DNA from: Hyphomicrobiales bacterium
GTDB taxonomy: Bacteria > Pseudomonadota > Alphaproteobacteria > Rhizobiales > JAJFHC01
Assembly (NCBI GenBank): GCA_021775835.1
Contig: JAJFHC010000303.1
Coordinates: 1-48,501 of the forward strand
Direction: 5' to 3'
DNA length: 48,501 nucleotides
Position 1 is the stretch's first letter, and each line of letters opens with the position of its first letter. This document shows positions 1 to 9,446 of this stretch, in pieces. The notes under the pieces were generated by a model. That model was given only the letters and a program-made list of their open reading frames with translations. It was not told the origin of the DNA and did not search any database. The position numbers and the translations under genes were made by a program.

Positions 1-1163
1 TGTTGATACGAAGATGGAATTACGTCCTGACAGGCCTCGATGAAGCCTGCAAACCGATAGGGCGAGACAAAATATTCATGCAGGATATCAGTTCGCTTCG
101 GATCGCGATCATCCAGGGTGGCGACCGGTTCATTGATCAGGCTGTTGCGGGTCACACCATCGGGAGCGACCCGGGGGCCCACGTGTTTCTCGACATACCA
201 ACGCAGACTCTTGACCCGATCGGAGTCCAGTTGCTGACGGAATATCTGACCCGACGCCCTGCTCAGAAAACCCGAACCGGAGGCTGGAGGCAATTCATTC
301 TGATCGGTCGAAGGCGTGTACGTGATCATCAGGGCCTCATCGAAGAACCCGTCGATCGTCACGTCCAGGCGCCCGTAAGCCATCCGGATCTTGGGGTCGT
401 CTTTGAGGGCGGCAACCAGTTTGATGCCAAAGCTCTTGGCCGGCATGATCTCGTATTTTGGCGTCAGCCGGGCGTTGCGCACCATCTCGACGTCCAGATC
501 GGTAATGACGCCAGTCAGACCATATCCGCCCATGGTCATGGCGAACAGGTCGGCATTTTCCGACCGCGAGCAGGTCACCATTTCACCGTCGGCCTGCATC
601 AGCCGAAGCGACCGGACGGTACTGCCAAAAGCACTCCAGGGTACGGGCCAGCCATGGGCGTTGACGGAAAACGTACTGGCCACACCGAAGTCATTGTTGG
701 ACTGCATGACTTTTGGCGAGAAGCCGATCTTGTCGAGTTGGGCGATGACCTGGTTCCAGCGCATGCCGGCCGCCACCCGATAGGTGCCCGAAGCGGTGTC
801 GGGTTCGAGCCAGTTCTGATCGAGCGTGATCGCCGAGCCATTCTCAGCCAGGCTCTGGGCGCCCATGGAATGACGCGCCGCACTGACAACAAACGGGCGG
901 TTGGCTGTCGTGGCGTCCTTCAATTCCGACCGCAGGGCTGCTACCAGTTTTTCGCCTGGATCGTCTTTCACGACAAGGTGTCGGGCAACCTTCGTGGGGT
1001 TTAAAAGGCTCGCATCGTTCAGGACAAGATCCGACGGCGCGTCACCTTTGTCCGGAAACCATCGGCCATGGGGAATGTCTTCGTTTGTGAGGTATTGCGT
1101 GGCCGCGACCCCCAGGGTTGCCCCGGTTCCCAACAACAGTGACCTGCGGGTGAACTTTCTCAA
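1..1163 (-). CDS. Tat-exported FAD-binding (PCMH/GlcD-type) oxidoreductase, partial
   Basis: About 387 codons are visible; the 3' part runs off the window start. I read this gene directly on the minus strand: it starts at TTG 1163 with AGGAG six bases upstream. The N-terminus has a twin-arginine signal (TRRSLLLGTG at about residues 5-14) followed by a hydrophobic stretch, so the protein is probably exported folded with its cofactor. Residues about 70-240 look like a PCMH-type FAD-binding domain (SAARHSMGAQSL, MTMGGYGLTGVITDLDVE), as in flavin-linked alcohol, lactone or sugar oxidases. The substrate cannot be told. It lies 184 bases downstream of the DUF3604 gene on the same strand and may be co-expressed with it. 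Family call is firm; the exact reaction is unknown. Confidence 0.85.
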   Translation of the reverse strand, partial: MRKFTRRSLLLGTGATLGVAATQYLTNEDIPHGRWFPDKGDAPSDLVLNDASLLNPTKVARHLVVKDDPGEKLVAALRSELKDATTANRPFVVSAARHSMGAQSLAENGSAITLDQNWLEPDTASGTYRVAAGMRWNQVIAQLDKIGFSPKVMQSNNDFGVASTFSVNAHGWPVPWSAFGSTVRSLRLMQADGEMVTCSRSENADLFAMTMGGYGLTGVITDLDVEMVRNARLTPKYEIMPAKSFGIKLVAALKDDPKIRMAYGRLDVTIDGFFDEALMITYTPSTDQNELPPASGSGFLSRASGQIFRQQLDSDRVKSLRWYVEKHVGPRVAPDGVTRNSLINEPVATLDDRDPKRTDILHEYFVSPYRFAGFIEACQDVIPSSYQ

Positions 1164-1347
1164 TGAATTCTCCTAAGACTGGATACGCAGTACGTTGGAA
1201 AGACGACGGACCGTTTCGACCAGATGGGGATCGAATGTGGCCCTTTTGGGATAGGTGCGTTGCGCGCCGACCGAACGCTCCTATCATAAATTGATTCAGG
1301 CCTTCATTGACACAGTGTTTGACTTTTGCGCCGTGTACCACCGGTTT

Positions 1348-3636
1348 CTAGACCGGCTCCCGGAAAAGGAACATCGGACTCGACCACGCGTTGTAGCCGT
1401 CCTCGGTCGTTACCCGAACCCAGATCTGGTTGTCGCCCCTGGCCTTCAGCGGCACCTTCAAAGTCGCGGAGAGGTTTGACCGGTCCTGCCTATCGGGCAG
1501 ACGGAATATGCGGATTTTGCGGTCGAGGCCGCCGGCATCGAGGACATAATCTTCCAGGCCAATCTGCGCGAGATCGACCGTACCGCATACATGATCGGTC
1601 TCGATGCTCAAACTGGCATCGTCACCCTCTTCCAGCCAGACATCGAAACCGCCGAAGTTTCCCGTCGTGATCGTATCGAACGAGACGGCATTGTCTCCAT
1701 CGAGCGCCAGATGCCGCTCCGGATTCCAGGCGTTGATACGGTCGAACCCGGTTATGCGGGCACCGTCGAATACTGCCTTGCCCCGCCACGACGTCTGGCG
1801 ACCACGGCCACGATACTCGGCACCCTGCCAGACCACCCTGACGCGGGCTCCAAGGTCGGCCTTTTCATAGCCCCGAAGGGTAGCGACCGTATCCGCACCG
1901 TTGAGAACATCGATGCGCTCAATCGGGCCGTGGGCGTGCACGTTGACGATCAGTTCGACCATGTCATCGTCAACTTGCGCAATGTCGCCCATCATGACTT
2001 CGCCAACCTCGACGGGACCGACATCGTGGTGGCGTGGATCCCGGGTATACAATTGCCCGGGCCCGTCGACCTTCGCCCTGACGTCCAGATGCATTCGACA
2101 GCCGGTTGTGCCGTAATGGTGTCGGCGTCGAAGACACTCGAAAATGGCATCCCGGGAAAGACTGTTCGTCAGAAAACAGGTCAGCCCACCAAAGGCACCA
2201 AATTGTGACGCACCGGGATAGCTGGCACCGGGCCGGCCCTTGTGGCCGTCGCTGTTGCAAACCAGCCCTAAACGATAACCGAGGTCAAAACTGTCCGTCA
2301 TGATCCATTCGAACGTCCCCCAGTCCGAATGAACTTCGACAGCCGTGCGCAGCACCGGATCGTGGGCAATGGAGATATCCGCCGGCCGGCCACCGACATG
2401 GGCGTAGACCACACAGTCTTCCCCCTGCAATGCGGCAAACAGTTTCTCAGACGTTGAAACATCGGTTTCGAGGTCGGACCGGTCGGTCAGGAGAGCGTGG
2501 GAGGATCGTCTGATCTGGCGGCCTTCATGGCGAAAGAAGACGTTGTGATCACCCCCGACAGGGGTATTTCCCGACCACTCGTAACCGGGGAAAACGATGA
2601 ACTCGCCTTGGACTTCCAGCTCCCTGGAAAGCGCATTGATCTGGGCCCAGAAACTGTTCTTGACCTGGAAGTCGTTGGCCTGATGGCTTGTCACGTCCAG
2701 AAACGCCAGATCACGGGCAAACTCGAAATACTCACGGATCGGATTGATCCCGACGGTCTCGCCACTCTGGCCGTGCAGATCGCCCCAATAAGCTGCCACG
2801 GGTCCGTTCTGAATCGCCAGTGGGTTGGAATGCACCAGAACGTTGCGATCCTGATCAAGCACATCGACAGTCACGACGCATTCCGCCTCGACCCGCAGTC
2901 CGTCAATCCGGATGGCCCGGTTGCCGGTGGCGCAGTCCACGAATTCCGGCAACTCTTGGATGGGTTCTGAGGGTTTGAGAAAAAGCCGGCCCCGGACATT
3001 GCCTGTGGGGTTGCCCCACATGTCTTCGGCCTTGATGCCCAACGAGAACGTTTCGCCGGGTCGCCGCAGGCTGGGCAGAATTGCCTTCCAGAGATTTGGT
3101 TCGCCGGCAACCAGCGAAATCGATGGAGAGTCCGGCAATGGCAGGAAATGGCCGGTCGCACACGGATCGACCAGGACCTTGAAGACAAACGATGACTCGC
3201 AAAAGGTCTGCAACCGGTATCCGGGAGAACCGCCCGATGTATCGCCATACACGATCGTAATTGTGTCCCCGGCGCGCATGAAGCCGCCCTGGACGCTGAG
3301 ACGCAACGCTTTGTCCCAAGGCCGCTGATGACCGTAAGGCTCCCAGCAGAGTTGCAGCTTTGCACCGTTCGACGTGCTGGCCGTGACATAGTTCATGGCC
3401 CTAGGGTCGTCGAACTGAAGCCTGCCACCGTCATTGGTAAAATTATGAACGACCTTGATCGCCCCGGTATCGTCGAGTCCATATTCGCCAACGGTGTATG
3501 TCAGCGTAAACGTCTGGAAACTGCGAACTTCAAACGCACCGGCGGGTGAGAGTACGACCGATCCGTAGTTGGCGTCTCCCTTGCCCGGCAACGCGTGTGG
3601 CCAGACGTCACCCATGACGTCGTTCGGGATTGCCAT
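1348..3636 (-). CDS. DUF3604 domain protein (putative PHP-like metallohydrolase)
   Basis: A 762-residue protein typical in length for DUF3604 proteins. An all-beta N-terminal part (about 1-275) is followed by the DUF3604 core beginning at WGDLHGQSGE (284-293), then FLDVTSHQAND (about 312-322) and NSDGHKGRPG further on. These Asp/His clusters are the conserved set that resembles PHP-type metal sites. No signal peptide is seen, so it is probably cytoplasmic. No DUF3604 reaction is established to my knowledge, so hydrolase activity is inferred only from the His/Asp pattern. It precedes the FAD oxidase on the same strand. The ATG at 3636 is the first in-frame start, with a weak purine-rich GGGGGTAAG upstream. 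Confidence 0.9.
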   Translation of the reverse strand: MAIPNDVMGDVWPHALPGKGDANYGSVVLSPAGAFEVRSFQTFTLTYTVGEYGLDDTGAIKVVHNFTNDGGRLQFDDPRAMNYVTASTSNGAKLQLCWEPYGHQRPWDKALRLSVQGGFMRAGDTITIVYGDTSGGSPGYRLQTFCESSFVFKVLVDPCATGHFLPLPDSPSISLVAGEPNLWKAILPSLRRPGETFSLGIKAEDMWGNPTGNVRGRLFLKPSEPIQELPEFVDCATGNRAIRIDGLRVEAECVVTVDVLDQDRNVLVHSNPLAIQNGPVAAYWGDLHGQSGETVGINPIREYFEFARDLAFLDVTSHQANDFQVKNSFWAQINALSRELEVQGEFIVFPGYEWSGNTPVGGDHNVFFRHEGRQIRRSSHALLTDRSDLETDVSTSEKLFAALQGEDCVVYAHVGGRPADISIAHDPVLRTAVEVHSDWGTFEWIMTDSFDLGYRLGLVCNSDGHKGRPGASYPGASQFGAFGGLTCFLTNSLSRDAIFECLRRRHHYGTTGCRMHLDVRAKVDGPGQLYTRDPRHHDVGPVEVGEVMMGDIAQVDDDMVELIVNVHAHGPIERIDVLNGADTVATLRGYEKADLGARVRVVWQGAEYRGRGRQTSWRGKAVFDGARITGFDRINAWNPERHLALDGDNAVSFDTITTGNFGGFDVWLEEGDDASLSIETDHVCGTVDLAQIGLEDYVLDAGGLDRKIRIFRLPDRQDRSNLSATLKVPLKARGDNQIWVRVTTEDGYNAWSSPMFLFREPV

Positions 3637-3765
3637 GACTGCTTACCCCCTGATTCTGTCGAACTTCTTCGACGCTGATCAGAGCATGCACGCATACCCA
3701 TTATCAATTGCCAGTCTGTGAATAATTCATGCCCCTTTTGCAGGCCTGGACACGGAGGGTCGTCG

Positions 3766-4197
3766 TCAGCGTCGTCTGAATTTTTCGGGTGGCTGAGGAC
3801 TGTTCGCCGGATTGGTGTCGTGCCGGTTCAAAGTGGCAATCACCGGACCACCCACCAGAGGCTCAAGGTCCGCCATCAGTGCGTCGGCCTTGTCCTTCGC
3901 ATAAACCTGGTCGCCATTCACGTAGAGCGTGAAGGATTTGGTGTACTTTTCCTCCTTGACCGGATCCTCGATAGTCGCCTTGGTCCATTCGTAAAGAGGG
4001 TATTCGTCGACACCATTGGTTTCGGCTTCAGCGCAATAGTCCGCGAAAGCATCGAACTGGCATTTGAGCGTAACGTCATGTTTGCTCAAGATCTCGGGGA
4101 GTGGCTGGAGCACGGCATCATCGGGCACCTGCCTGGCGCGCCGTGCCAGTTCGGGTTCCATCGTTATCCGCAATTGATACATCAGATCTTCTGTCAT
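3766..4197 (-). CDS. Conserved-looking small protein of unknown function
   Basis: A soluble protein of 143 residues with no signal peptide or membrane segment. The open frame runs much further upstream, but that part is antisense to the Arg/His-rich gene and has a noncoding-like composition, so I start at ATG 4197; ATG 4182 (MYQLRITME), with AGAAG upstream, is an alternative. The sequence has a charged middle (EYPLYEWTKATIEDPVKEEKYTK, split here: EYPLYEWTK then ATIEDPVKEEK) and a Pro/Arg-rich end. I do not recognise a family. It is divergent from the Tat-exported basic protein. Confidence 0.6.
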   Translation of the reverse strand: MTEDLMYQLRITMEPELARRARQVPDDAVLQPLPEILSKHDVTLKCQFDAFADYCAEAETNGVDEYPLYEWTKATIEDPVKEEKYTKSFTLYVNGDQVYAKDKADALMADLEPLVGGPVIATLNRHDTNPANSPQPPEKFRRR

Positions 4198-4500
4198 GAC
4201 GGCGGTCACACCTCGTTTGTGTTTGCGTAGGTTTGGCAAATATTGGGTTTCGGATTGTCCTGGACAAGCACTCTCATTCAAGCGGACGAGTCCGACGACT
4301 TTACGGCAGACACTCAACCGGGGAAGAACAGTTTTGGTGTGCTGAGTGAGGTCCTGGCTCTGGCAGGCAGGCATGGTCAATCTGATTGTCCGGCGGCTGG
4401 ACGTCCCGGTCAGCCAAGCCGGCGGTTTGATTATGGTAAACAAATCGTTAATATCAATTCTGCGGTACTTGGAGGCCCTCTGGAAAGGATTCCGTATCCC
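4198..4500. other. Divergent intergenic region between the unknown protein and the basic exported protein
   Basis: About 300 bases hold the presumed promoters for both flanking genes. I see an AT-richer stretch at about 4430-4460 upstream of the basic protein but no convincing -35/-10 pair, and no hairpin that stands out. Open frames crossing this stretch look like extensions of the neighbours rather than real genes. Confidence 0.4.
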
Positions 4501-4929
4501 ATGAGAGCAACTAGCATACGGTTGATCAGGAAGCTCTTCTTCTGGTTGACCGAAAAAATTGGTTCGACCGCCGGCGACGGCGTCGCACCGGCCAGTGCCG
4601 ACCGTCGGGTGTTCCTGACCAACGGTCTGGCTGCCGCCGCGACCGTTGCAATCGGTCTCACACTGGCCACACCGGCGGACGCGACTTTCGGGCCTAAACC
4701 GCCCAGCAAGCCGCCGCGTCGTAAACCGCCACGGCGCAAGCCTCCACGCCGGAAAGCGCGTCATCACAAACCCCGCCATCGTACACGCCGGTATCGCAAA
4801 GCCAGGCTTCACAAACGCGGGCACCGCCGTCCTCGTTTCCGCAGAAGGGATCGGCACCGCAGAGCAAAGTATCACAGGCCCCGGCACCACAGGCGTAGTC
4901 ACCATAAGCGTCGCCGCAGGCGTCACTGA
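4501..4929 (+). CDS. Tat-exported, extremely Arg/His/Lys-rich low-complexity protein
   Basis: A protein of 142 residues from ATG 4501 (GGAAAGGA upstream); the frame is open further upstream but that part lacks coding character. Residues about 33-60 form a signal peptide with a twin-arginine motif (DRRVFLTNG), a hydrophobic core and an Ala-rich cleavage region (TPADA). What follows is about 80 residues made almost wholly of Arg, Lys, His and Pro: three tandem PPRRK units and then Arg/His-rich sequence ending in RRRRRH, with a single acidic residue. Such a polycation could bind nucleic acid, acidic polysaccharide, lipopolysaccharide or metal outside the cytoplasm; none of these is shown. A second plus-strand frame is also open here, so coding evidence rests on the signal peptide and repeat pattern. 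Confidence 0.6.
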   Translation: MRATSIRLIRKLFFWLTEKIGSTAGDGVAPASADRRVFLTNGLAAAATVAIGLTLATPADATFGPKPPSKPPRRKPPRRKPPRRKARHHKPRHRTRRYRKARLHKRGHRRPRFRRRDRHRRAKYHRPRHHRRSHHKRRRRRH

Positions 4930-5049
4930 ACCAGCGGTCATCATCGGTGCCGCCAAGCGGCCTGGTTCGTTGACTGAATCTGTTTGGTCTTGACGACCCC
5001 TTGGTTGCCCCCTTCAATGTATGTCGGGGGCAATCTGGGAGGAGCAGCC

Positions 5050-5691
5050 ATGGCGGACGCACTGGAAGACCGGCTCGATGCAGTGTACGAAACCGGGGGC
5101 GACCGTCATCGCCTCGACACAATTTATGACGACTGGGCGGCGAGCTACGACAAGGACCTCTGGGCGTCGGGTAATCCCTATATCACCCTTATGACCGGCC
5201 TTGTGGGGCGCTATGTTCCTGACACCGGCGCGCGTATCCTTGATGGCGGCTGCGGGACCGGGAACATGGCCCAGCTCCTGCACATGATCGGCTATCGCAA
5301 CATCGTCGGCATCGATCCCTCCGACGGCATGCTTGCAGCCGCGCGGGCAAAGGGGTGCTATGCGGAACTCTACAACAAGCTGCTCGGCACGACCATAGAC
5401 CTGCCGACGGCAAGCTTCGATGCGGTGACGGCAGCCGGTGTCCTGACGCATGGCCATGCTCCGCCAGAGTCGCTCGACGGTTTGCTGGAGATCTCAAAAC
5501 CCGGTGCCCCAATCATCTTTTCGATTTCCAAGATCGCAATGGACGACGGCGGTTTCGGAGAAAAGATCGCATCGCTCGACCACGCGGGCACCTGGACTCT
5601 CGAGGAGCAGACCGCACCCTTCCGCACCTACCCCTTCTCCGAACAATACGCGAGCCTGCGGCACTGGATTTGCGTCTATCGAAAGACATAG
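5050..5691 (+). CDS. Class I SAM-dependent methyltransferase
   Basis: A protein of 213 residues starting at ATG 5050, preceded by GGAGGAG at ideal spacing; the frame extends a little upstream without support. It has the Rossmann glycine motif ILDGGCGTGN (about 63-72) and an acidic residue ending the second strand (VGIDPSDG, 86-93). The N-terminal YDDWAASYDKD segment and overall pattern resemble the METTL27/WBSCR27-like small-molecule methyltransferases. Substrate unknown. It is a single gene with no obvious operon partner. Confidence 0.9.
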   Translation: MADALEDRLDAVYETGGDRHRLDTIYDDWAASYDKDLWASGNPYITLMTGLVGRYVPDTGARILDGGCGTGNMAQLLHMIGYRNIVGIDPSDGMLAAARAKGCYAELYNKLLGTTIDLPTASFDAVTAAGVLTHGHAPPESLDGLLEISKPGAPIIFSISKIAMDDGGFGEKIASLDHAGTWTLEEQTAPFRTYPFSEQYASLRHWICVYRKT

Positions 5692-5771
5692 AGGATGCAG
5701 CAACTTTAGGAACATTTCCTACAACCCCCTATGAAGCAACACGGCCTGCTTGTGGACGCCCTGACCCGCTC

Positions 5772-6994
5772 TTACCGTGCACGCGCTGCCATTATGCGTT
5801 CCAGAACCTTTGCGTCGCTGTGGAAACTATAGTCGTTGTAGGTGCCCGCAAACATGGTGATCGAGAGCTGGAGGTCCGGAAAGACGAAGATCCGCTGACC
5901 GCCGTTTCCGGCCGCTCGGACTATGCGATGCTTGTCGGGCCCATTTGCGATGCCCGGATACCACATGAATCCGTAGCCGTAGACAGCGGTGCTCCGGCCC
6001 AGTAAATCTCTTTGATATGGGGTTGCGACGACAGTTCAATCCAATCTTCAGGGATCACCTGTTGACCGTTCCAGGCGCCCTTGTGCAGGAATACAGAACC
6101 GATCTTTGCAAGGTCGCGAGCCCGCATGCGCAAGCCCGACGCTGCACTCGGAGAGGTGCCGGAGGTCCAGATCGGCGACCCAAGCCATTCGTAGTGCGAT
6201 ATCCCCAAGGGGTCGAACAGGGTTTTTTCCGCAAACTTGTGCAGCGGCAGGCCGGTCTCGCGGCGAATGAGGCCCGCCAGGACCTGGGAAAGACCGCCAT
6301 TGTAGTACCATTTGGAGCCGGCCGGGTCGCGGGCTGGCCGAGCAAGTACCATGGCGACCGGATTAGGCGTATCTGAAAGCCGAAGTTCGTCGTTGTCCCG
6401 GTTGGTGTAGGGGACCGTCATCTCGTTCCATTCGAGGCCGGCGGTCATCGTCACCACATGCCGCAAAGTGACCTGATCGACCCCGGAACCGAATTGGCCC
6501 TTCAGGTCCGGAAAGTAACTTGTGATCGGCCTGTCGAGCGCTTCATCGTGTTTTCCGGCCAGGGCGATGCCCAGGAGAGCCGAGGTGACACTCTTGCTGA
6601 CCGATCTCAAATCGTGAAGGCTGTCGCGATCGAATTTTACGTTTCCAAGAGGCACTCCCCAACGTTCGTCGTGACCGGTGAAGTATCGTTCATAGACGAG
6701 CCGCCCTGCCCGTTCGATAAGCACTGCGTGAACGTTGTGAATTGTGCCGGACTCGATCGCCGCGGTGAGTTCGACCAGCGCTGCCGGATCAAAACCCGAA
6801 CCGGCAGGCCCTGCCGTGGTCCAGCCATCGCCAAGTTCCGGCGGCCCCTGCACCACGTCGTTCAGAACCTTTTCCGGAGATGCCGGACTCGCGGCCTGAG
6901 CCGTCACGGTCTGGGCCGGCCAACAAAACCCAAGGCTTATCACAAGCAAAAGTAGCAAGCATTTGCGGGTTGGGCCGTTCATTTGTCTTTTCAT
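5772..6994 (-). pseudogene. Beta-lactamase-family serine hydrolase, frameshifted near position 5982
   Basis: The main frame (6994 to 5921) encodes a signal peptide (about 1-33, LLLLLVISLGF core), the nucleophile motif SVSK (S131, K134) and the YYNGG motif (230-234). Near residue 340 the family sequence leaves this frame and continues in another one down to 5772, where YGYGFMWYPG, the GNGGQ third active-site motif and the normal C-terminus are found. One base appears to be missing around 5982. As read, translation would end with about 18 unrelated residues and lack the third motif and last strand, so the enzyme is probably dead unless the shift is a sequencing error. The intact relative at 15509-16486 shows the expected ending. 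Its physiological substrate is unknown. Confidence 0.85.
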
Positions 6995-7170
6995 GTATCA
7001 ACCTCCACCGAAACGCCGACACCAATTCGTGTTGTTGAACAAGCAGCCTCGGGAGGGTCAAATCTAGCGCGGGCGATCGGGCCATTCCTGACATATTTTG
7101 CGGTTTGCCGATGCACGGTGTGCGGTGCTTGTTTGCCGCGCTCACGTAAGCGGCCGACCGTAAGCTTCCA

Positions 7171-8082
7171 TCAGGCCGGACCTTCAACCGGCAAACAGAT
7201 TTCCGCACCGTAGTTCGCCTTTACAGGCCGATCACCGAACTCCGGGAAAAATTCGTACTTCGGCCGGAAGGACAGTTTTCGCCCGCTGCCGGGCAACCAG
7301 GTCGACAACATCCATGCGCCCATTCCATAAAGTTGCGAAGGATTGCAGACCACATGCAGCACCGCATAGGTGCCCGGCGGAACCGTCTGAATGCTGATGG
7401 TATCGTCTTCCTCGACTTCATCAGGCACCAGAATGCCGGCATCGTACATGCAATGCCGGGCCGGCGTCACAATGCAATTGTCCGCGCACAGCCCAATATA
7501 TGACGTTTTGGAATTCAGGAGACCCTGCCGCCTCGCCCAGCGTTGAAGCACGGTGAAGGTGCCACTGATGCTGTCGTTAACATCACCGTAGGGACCCGCA
7601 TGTCTGATATAGCCAACACGGTACCCGGGCCGTTGCTCAATCCGCACCCGTAATTGGTCGTGACCAGTTTGCGGCGGCCGCTCCGCCGGTTTGTAGATCT
7701 CATGGCCGTACGGATGGGTCTGTTCAAAACGTTCGAAACACCATTCGTTGGAAGCCCTGAAAGCTTTTGGTGCGATACCAAACCGATTCCGGAAGGCACG
7801 GGAAAATGTATCCGGTCCGGAAAACCCACAGTCCATGGCGATCTGGATAATGCTCGGATCGCGGATGTAAACCAGTTTCCTGGCCGCAAGCTCGAGACGA
7901 ACCCGCGTGAGGAACTGGCTCGGCGTTTCATCGAAGTGGGCATCAAAAACCCGACTGAAATGGAATTTAGACAGACAGGCAACGTCCGCCAGCGTTCCAA
8001 GGTCGAGCGCGTCCGCCACATTGGAGCGGACGAAATTCATCACACGGTTAATCCGGTGCCGCTGCGCTGCCACATTCCGCAC
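7171..8082 (-). CDS. AraC-family regulator with GyrI-like effector domain
   Basis: A protein of 303 residues with a GTG start at 8082 behind a strong AAGGAGG. Residues 1-110 hold two AraC-type helix-turn-helix units (LSKFHFSRVFDAHF and IAMDCGFSGPDTFSRAFRNRFG). Residues about 145-300 resemble the GyrI/SOUL-like small-molecule-binding domain (RPGYRVGYIRHAGPYG at its start). This order, DNA-binding first, is that of the Rob/BltR-like multidrug-sensing regulators. The ligand and targets are unknown; the frameshifted hydrolase lies downstream on the same strand and the aldehyde-dehydrogenase stump upstream. Confidence 0.93.
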   Translation of the reverse strand: MRNVAAQRHRINRVMNFVRSNVADALDLGTLADVACLSKFHFSRVFDAHFDETPSQFLTRVRLELAARKLVYIRDPSIIQIAMDCGFSGPDTFSRAFRNRFGIAPKAFRASNEWCFERFEQTHPYGHEIYKPAERPPQTGHDQLRVRIEQRPGYRVGYIRHAGPYGDVNDSISGTFTVLQRWARRQGLLNSKTSYIGLCADNCIVTPARHCMYDAGILVPDEVEEDDTISIQTVPPGTYAVLHVVCNPSQLYGMGAWMLSTWLPGSGRKLSFRPKYEFFPEFGDRPVKANYGAEICLPVEGPA

Positions 8083-8263
8083 TGGCCTTGCCCTCCTTCA
8101 AGAGCGGATACCCCTACGATGCCACGCTAACATGATCGTGTCCGCTCAGCCAATATGCGCTGTTCCCGGCTTCCCGTTAAATAGGTAACTCTGATTGAAC
8201 GAACAAATTGTTTGCCCGGATTTGGCCACATCGTTCCAGCGCAGACTCAATGAGAAACTGTGA

Positions 8264-8476
8264 ATGCGTTATGGCCGGTGCAGGGCAATCCGCATCGAGG
8301 CCGGCACGGTCTACATCAACAACAATTTCAATGCGACGACCCAGTCGCCTGTAGGCGGCTATAAGCAGTCGGGCAACGGTCGCGAAAACGGCTTTGAGGG
8401 CATGGCCGCCTTTCTTCAGACGAAGTCCGTTTGGCTTGCCACGAAACCGGAACAGCCCGACCCGTTCGCCGAATAG
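8264..8476 (+). pseudogene. Aldehyde dehydrogenase, C-terminal remnant
   Basis: From about residue 10 of this frame the sequence is the conserved end of the aldehyde dehydrogenase superfamily: RIEAGTVYINN, SPVGGYKQSGNGRENG and FLQTKSVWL. A complete enzyme has about 480 residues; only about the last 60 are present, and the NAD-binding domain, catalytic Cys and general base are gone. The bases upstream of 8285 do not continue the family in any frame I can read. This is a decayed or deletion-truncated gene, closest in style to betaine/gamma-aminobutyraldehyde dehydrogenases. Confidence 0.85.
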
Positions 8477-8498
8477 CGTTCAGGTGTTCGCCGGGCCG

Positions 8499-9446
8499 TC
8501 AACCGCCGGTTACTGGTTCCGCGCTGGCGACCGTCGCCTTCACCGCGCCGAACGCGGCCATCAGGGCCCCGGTGAAATAGATCACCAGGCCGATCAGGGT
8601 CGCCGGCGCGTATTCGACCCGGCCCTCGACCATCTGCAGGCCAAAGATCACGAACGGTCCCAACGCCGTCAGGGCACTGATCGTCATGGTCGAGACCAGC
8701 GAAACGGCCTTCTGCAGGGCATAAAGGGGGGGGATGGTCAGCGCCAGTCCCAGAGCGACAAAGAGGGCGATTTCGGACGTTGGGAGCACTGCCTTGTGGC
8801 CGATTCCCATGACGGCAATGCTGCCGGTAAACAGGACATAAAGCGGAAATCTCAGGCCGAAGACCGCGCCAGGGCTGACGCCCGCCCGGTTCAGTCTCTG
8901 GCAATAGATCAACACCCAGGTAAACAGTACACCGTCGGTGATTGCCAGCAGTACGCCGAGCACAGCCACGTCGGCATCACCCCGGACAAATCCCGACCAC
9001 CCCGAAAGCGTGACGACGGCCAGGTAGACGACACCAATGAAGAGAAAGAGATTACCCAGGGCCTCGACAGGGTTACGCAGGGCCTCGCCTTCGCGCACAC
9101 CGAACCGGTAGGCCAGAAAGGCTGTAACCGGCATCATGCCTGAAGAAATCGTATAGGCCACCGCTGGTTCGATCAGTTGCACCGACATCAGGTAGGCACC
9201 GACGGCAAGCGTTACGCAAACATTGACGGCGATCAGGGGTCCGGGGTTTGCAAATGCGGTCTTTAGTTGATCCGGTGTCTTCACCGCCGCCCAACCGACA
9301 AATGCGATCGTGATGATTCCGAACACGAAAAAACCGAACTGGAAGGAACTCATGCGCTGGAACAGGCCGCCGAAGAAGACAAACTGGGCCGCTTCCAGCA
9401 GAACAAAAGCCAGGCCCCAGATGACTCCAATTGCTGAAATGTTCAT
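8499..9446 (-). CDS. EamA/DMT-superfamily permease
   Basis: A protein of 315 residues from ATG 9446 (MNISAIGVIWG). The open frame starts 30 codons earlier, but that part is hydrophilic and not conserved-looking. The sequence is almost entirely hydrophobic, consistent with about ten membrane helices in two EamA-like halves. It is an inner-membrane exporter or importer of a small metabolite; the substrate cannot be inferred. The stop lies 22 bases from the aldehyde-dehydrogenase remnant on the other strand. Confidence 0.88.
   Translation of the reverse strand: MNISAIGVIWGLAFVLLEAAQFVFFGGLFQRMSSFQFGFFVFGIITIAFVGWAAVKTPDQLKTAFANPGPLIAVNVCVTLAVGAYLMSVQLIEPAVAYTISSGMMPVTAFLAYRFGVREGEALRNPVEALGNLFLFIGVVYLAVVTLSGWSGFVRGDADVAVLGVLLAITDGVLFTWVLIYCQRLNRAGVSPGAVFGLRFPLYVLFTGSIAVMGIGHKAVLPTSEIALFVALGLALTIPPLYALQKAVSLVSTMTISALTALGPFVIFGLQMVEGRVEYAPATLIGLVIYFTGALMAAFGAVKATVASAEPVTGG

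Noticed and set aside
3..1004. Long plus-strand open frame
   Set aside because: It is antisense to the FAD oxidase and codon-aligned with it; the minus-strand product has clear PCMH and Tat motifs while this frame has none.
4704..4930. Second open plus-strand frame over the basic tail
   Set aside because: Its start lies inside the signal-peptide coding region and it has no signal or domain; the repeat and Tat signal favour the other frame, though this remains the less certain choice.
4198..4956. Long N-terminal extension of the small minus-strand unknown protein
   Set aside because: It runs antisense across the Tat signal and basic tail gene and has low-complexity composition, so it is a shadow.
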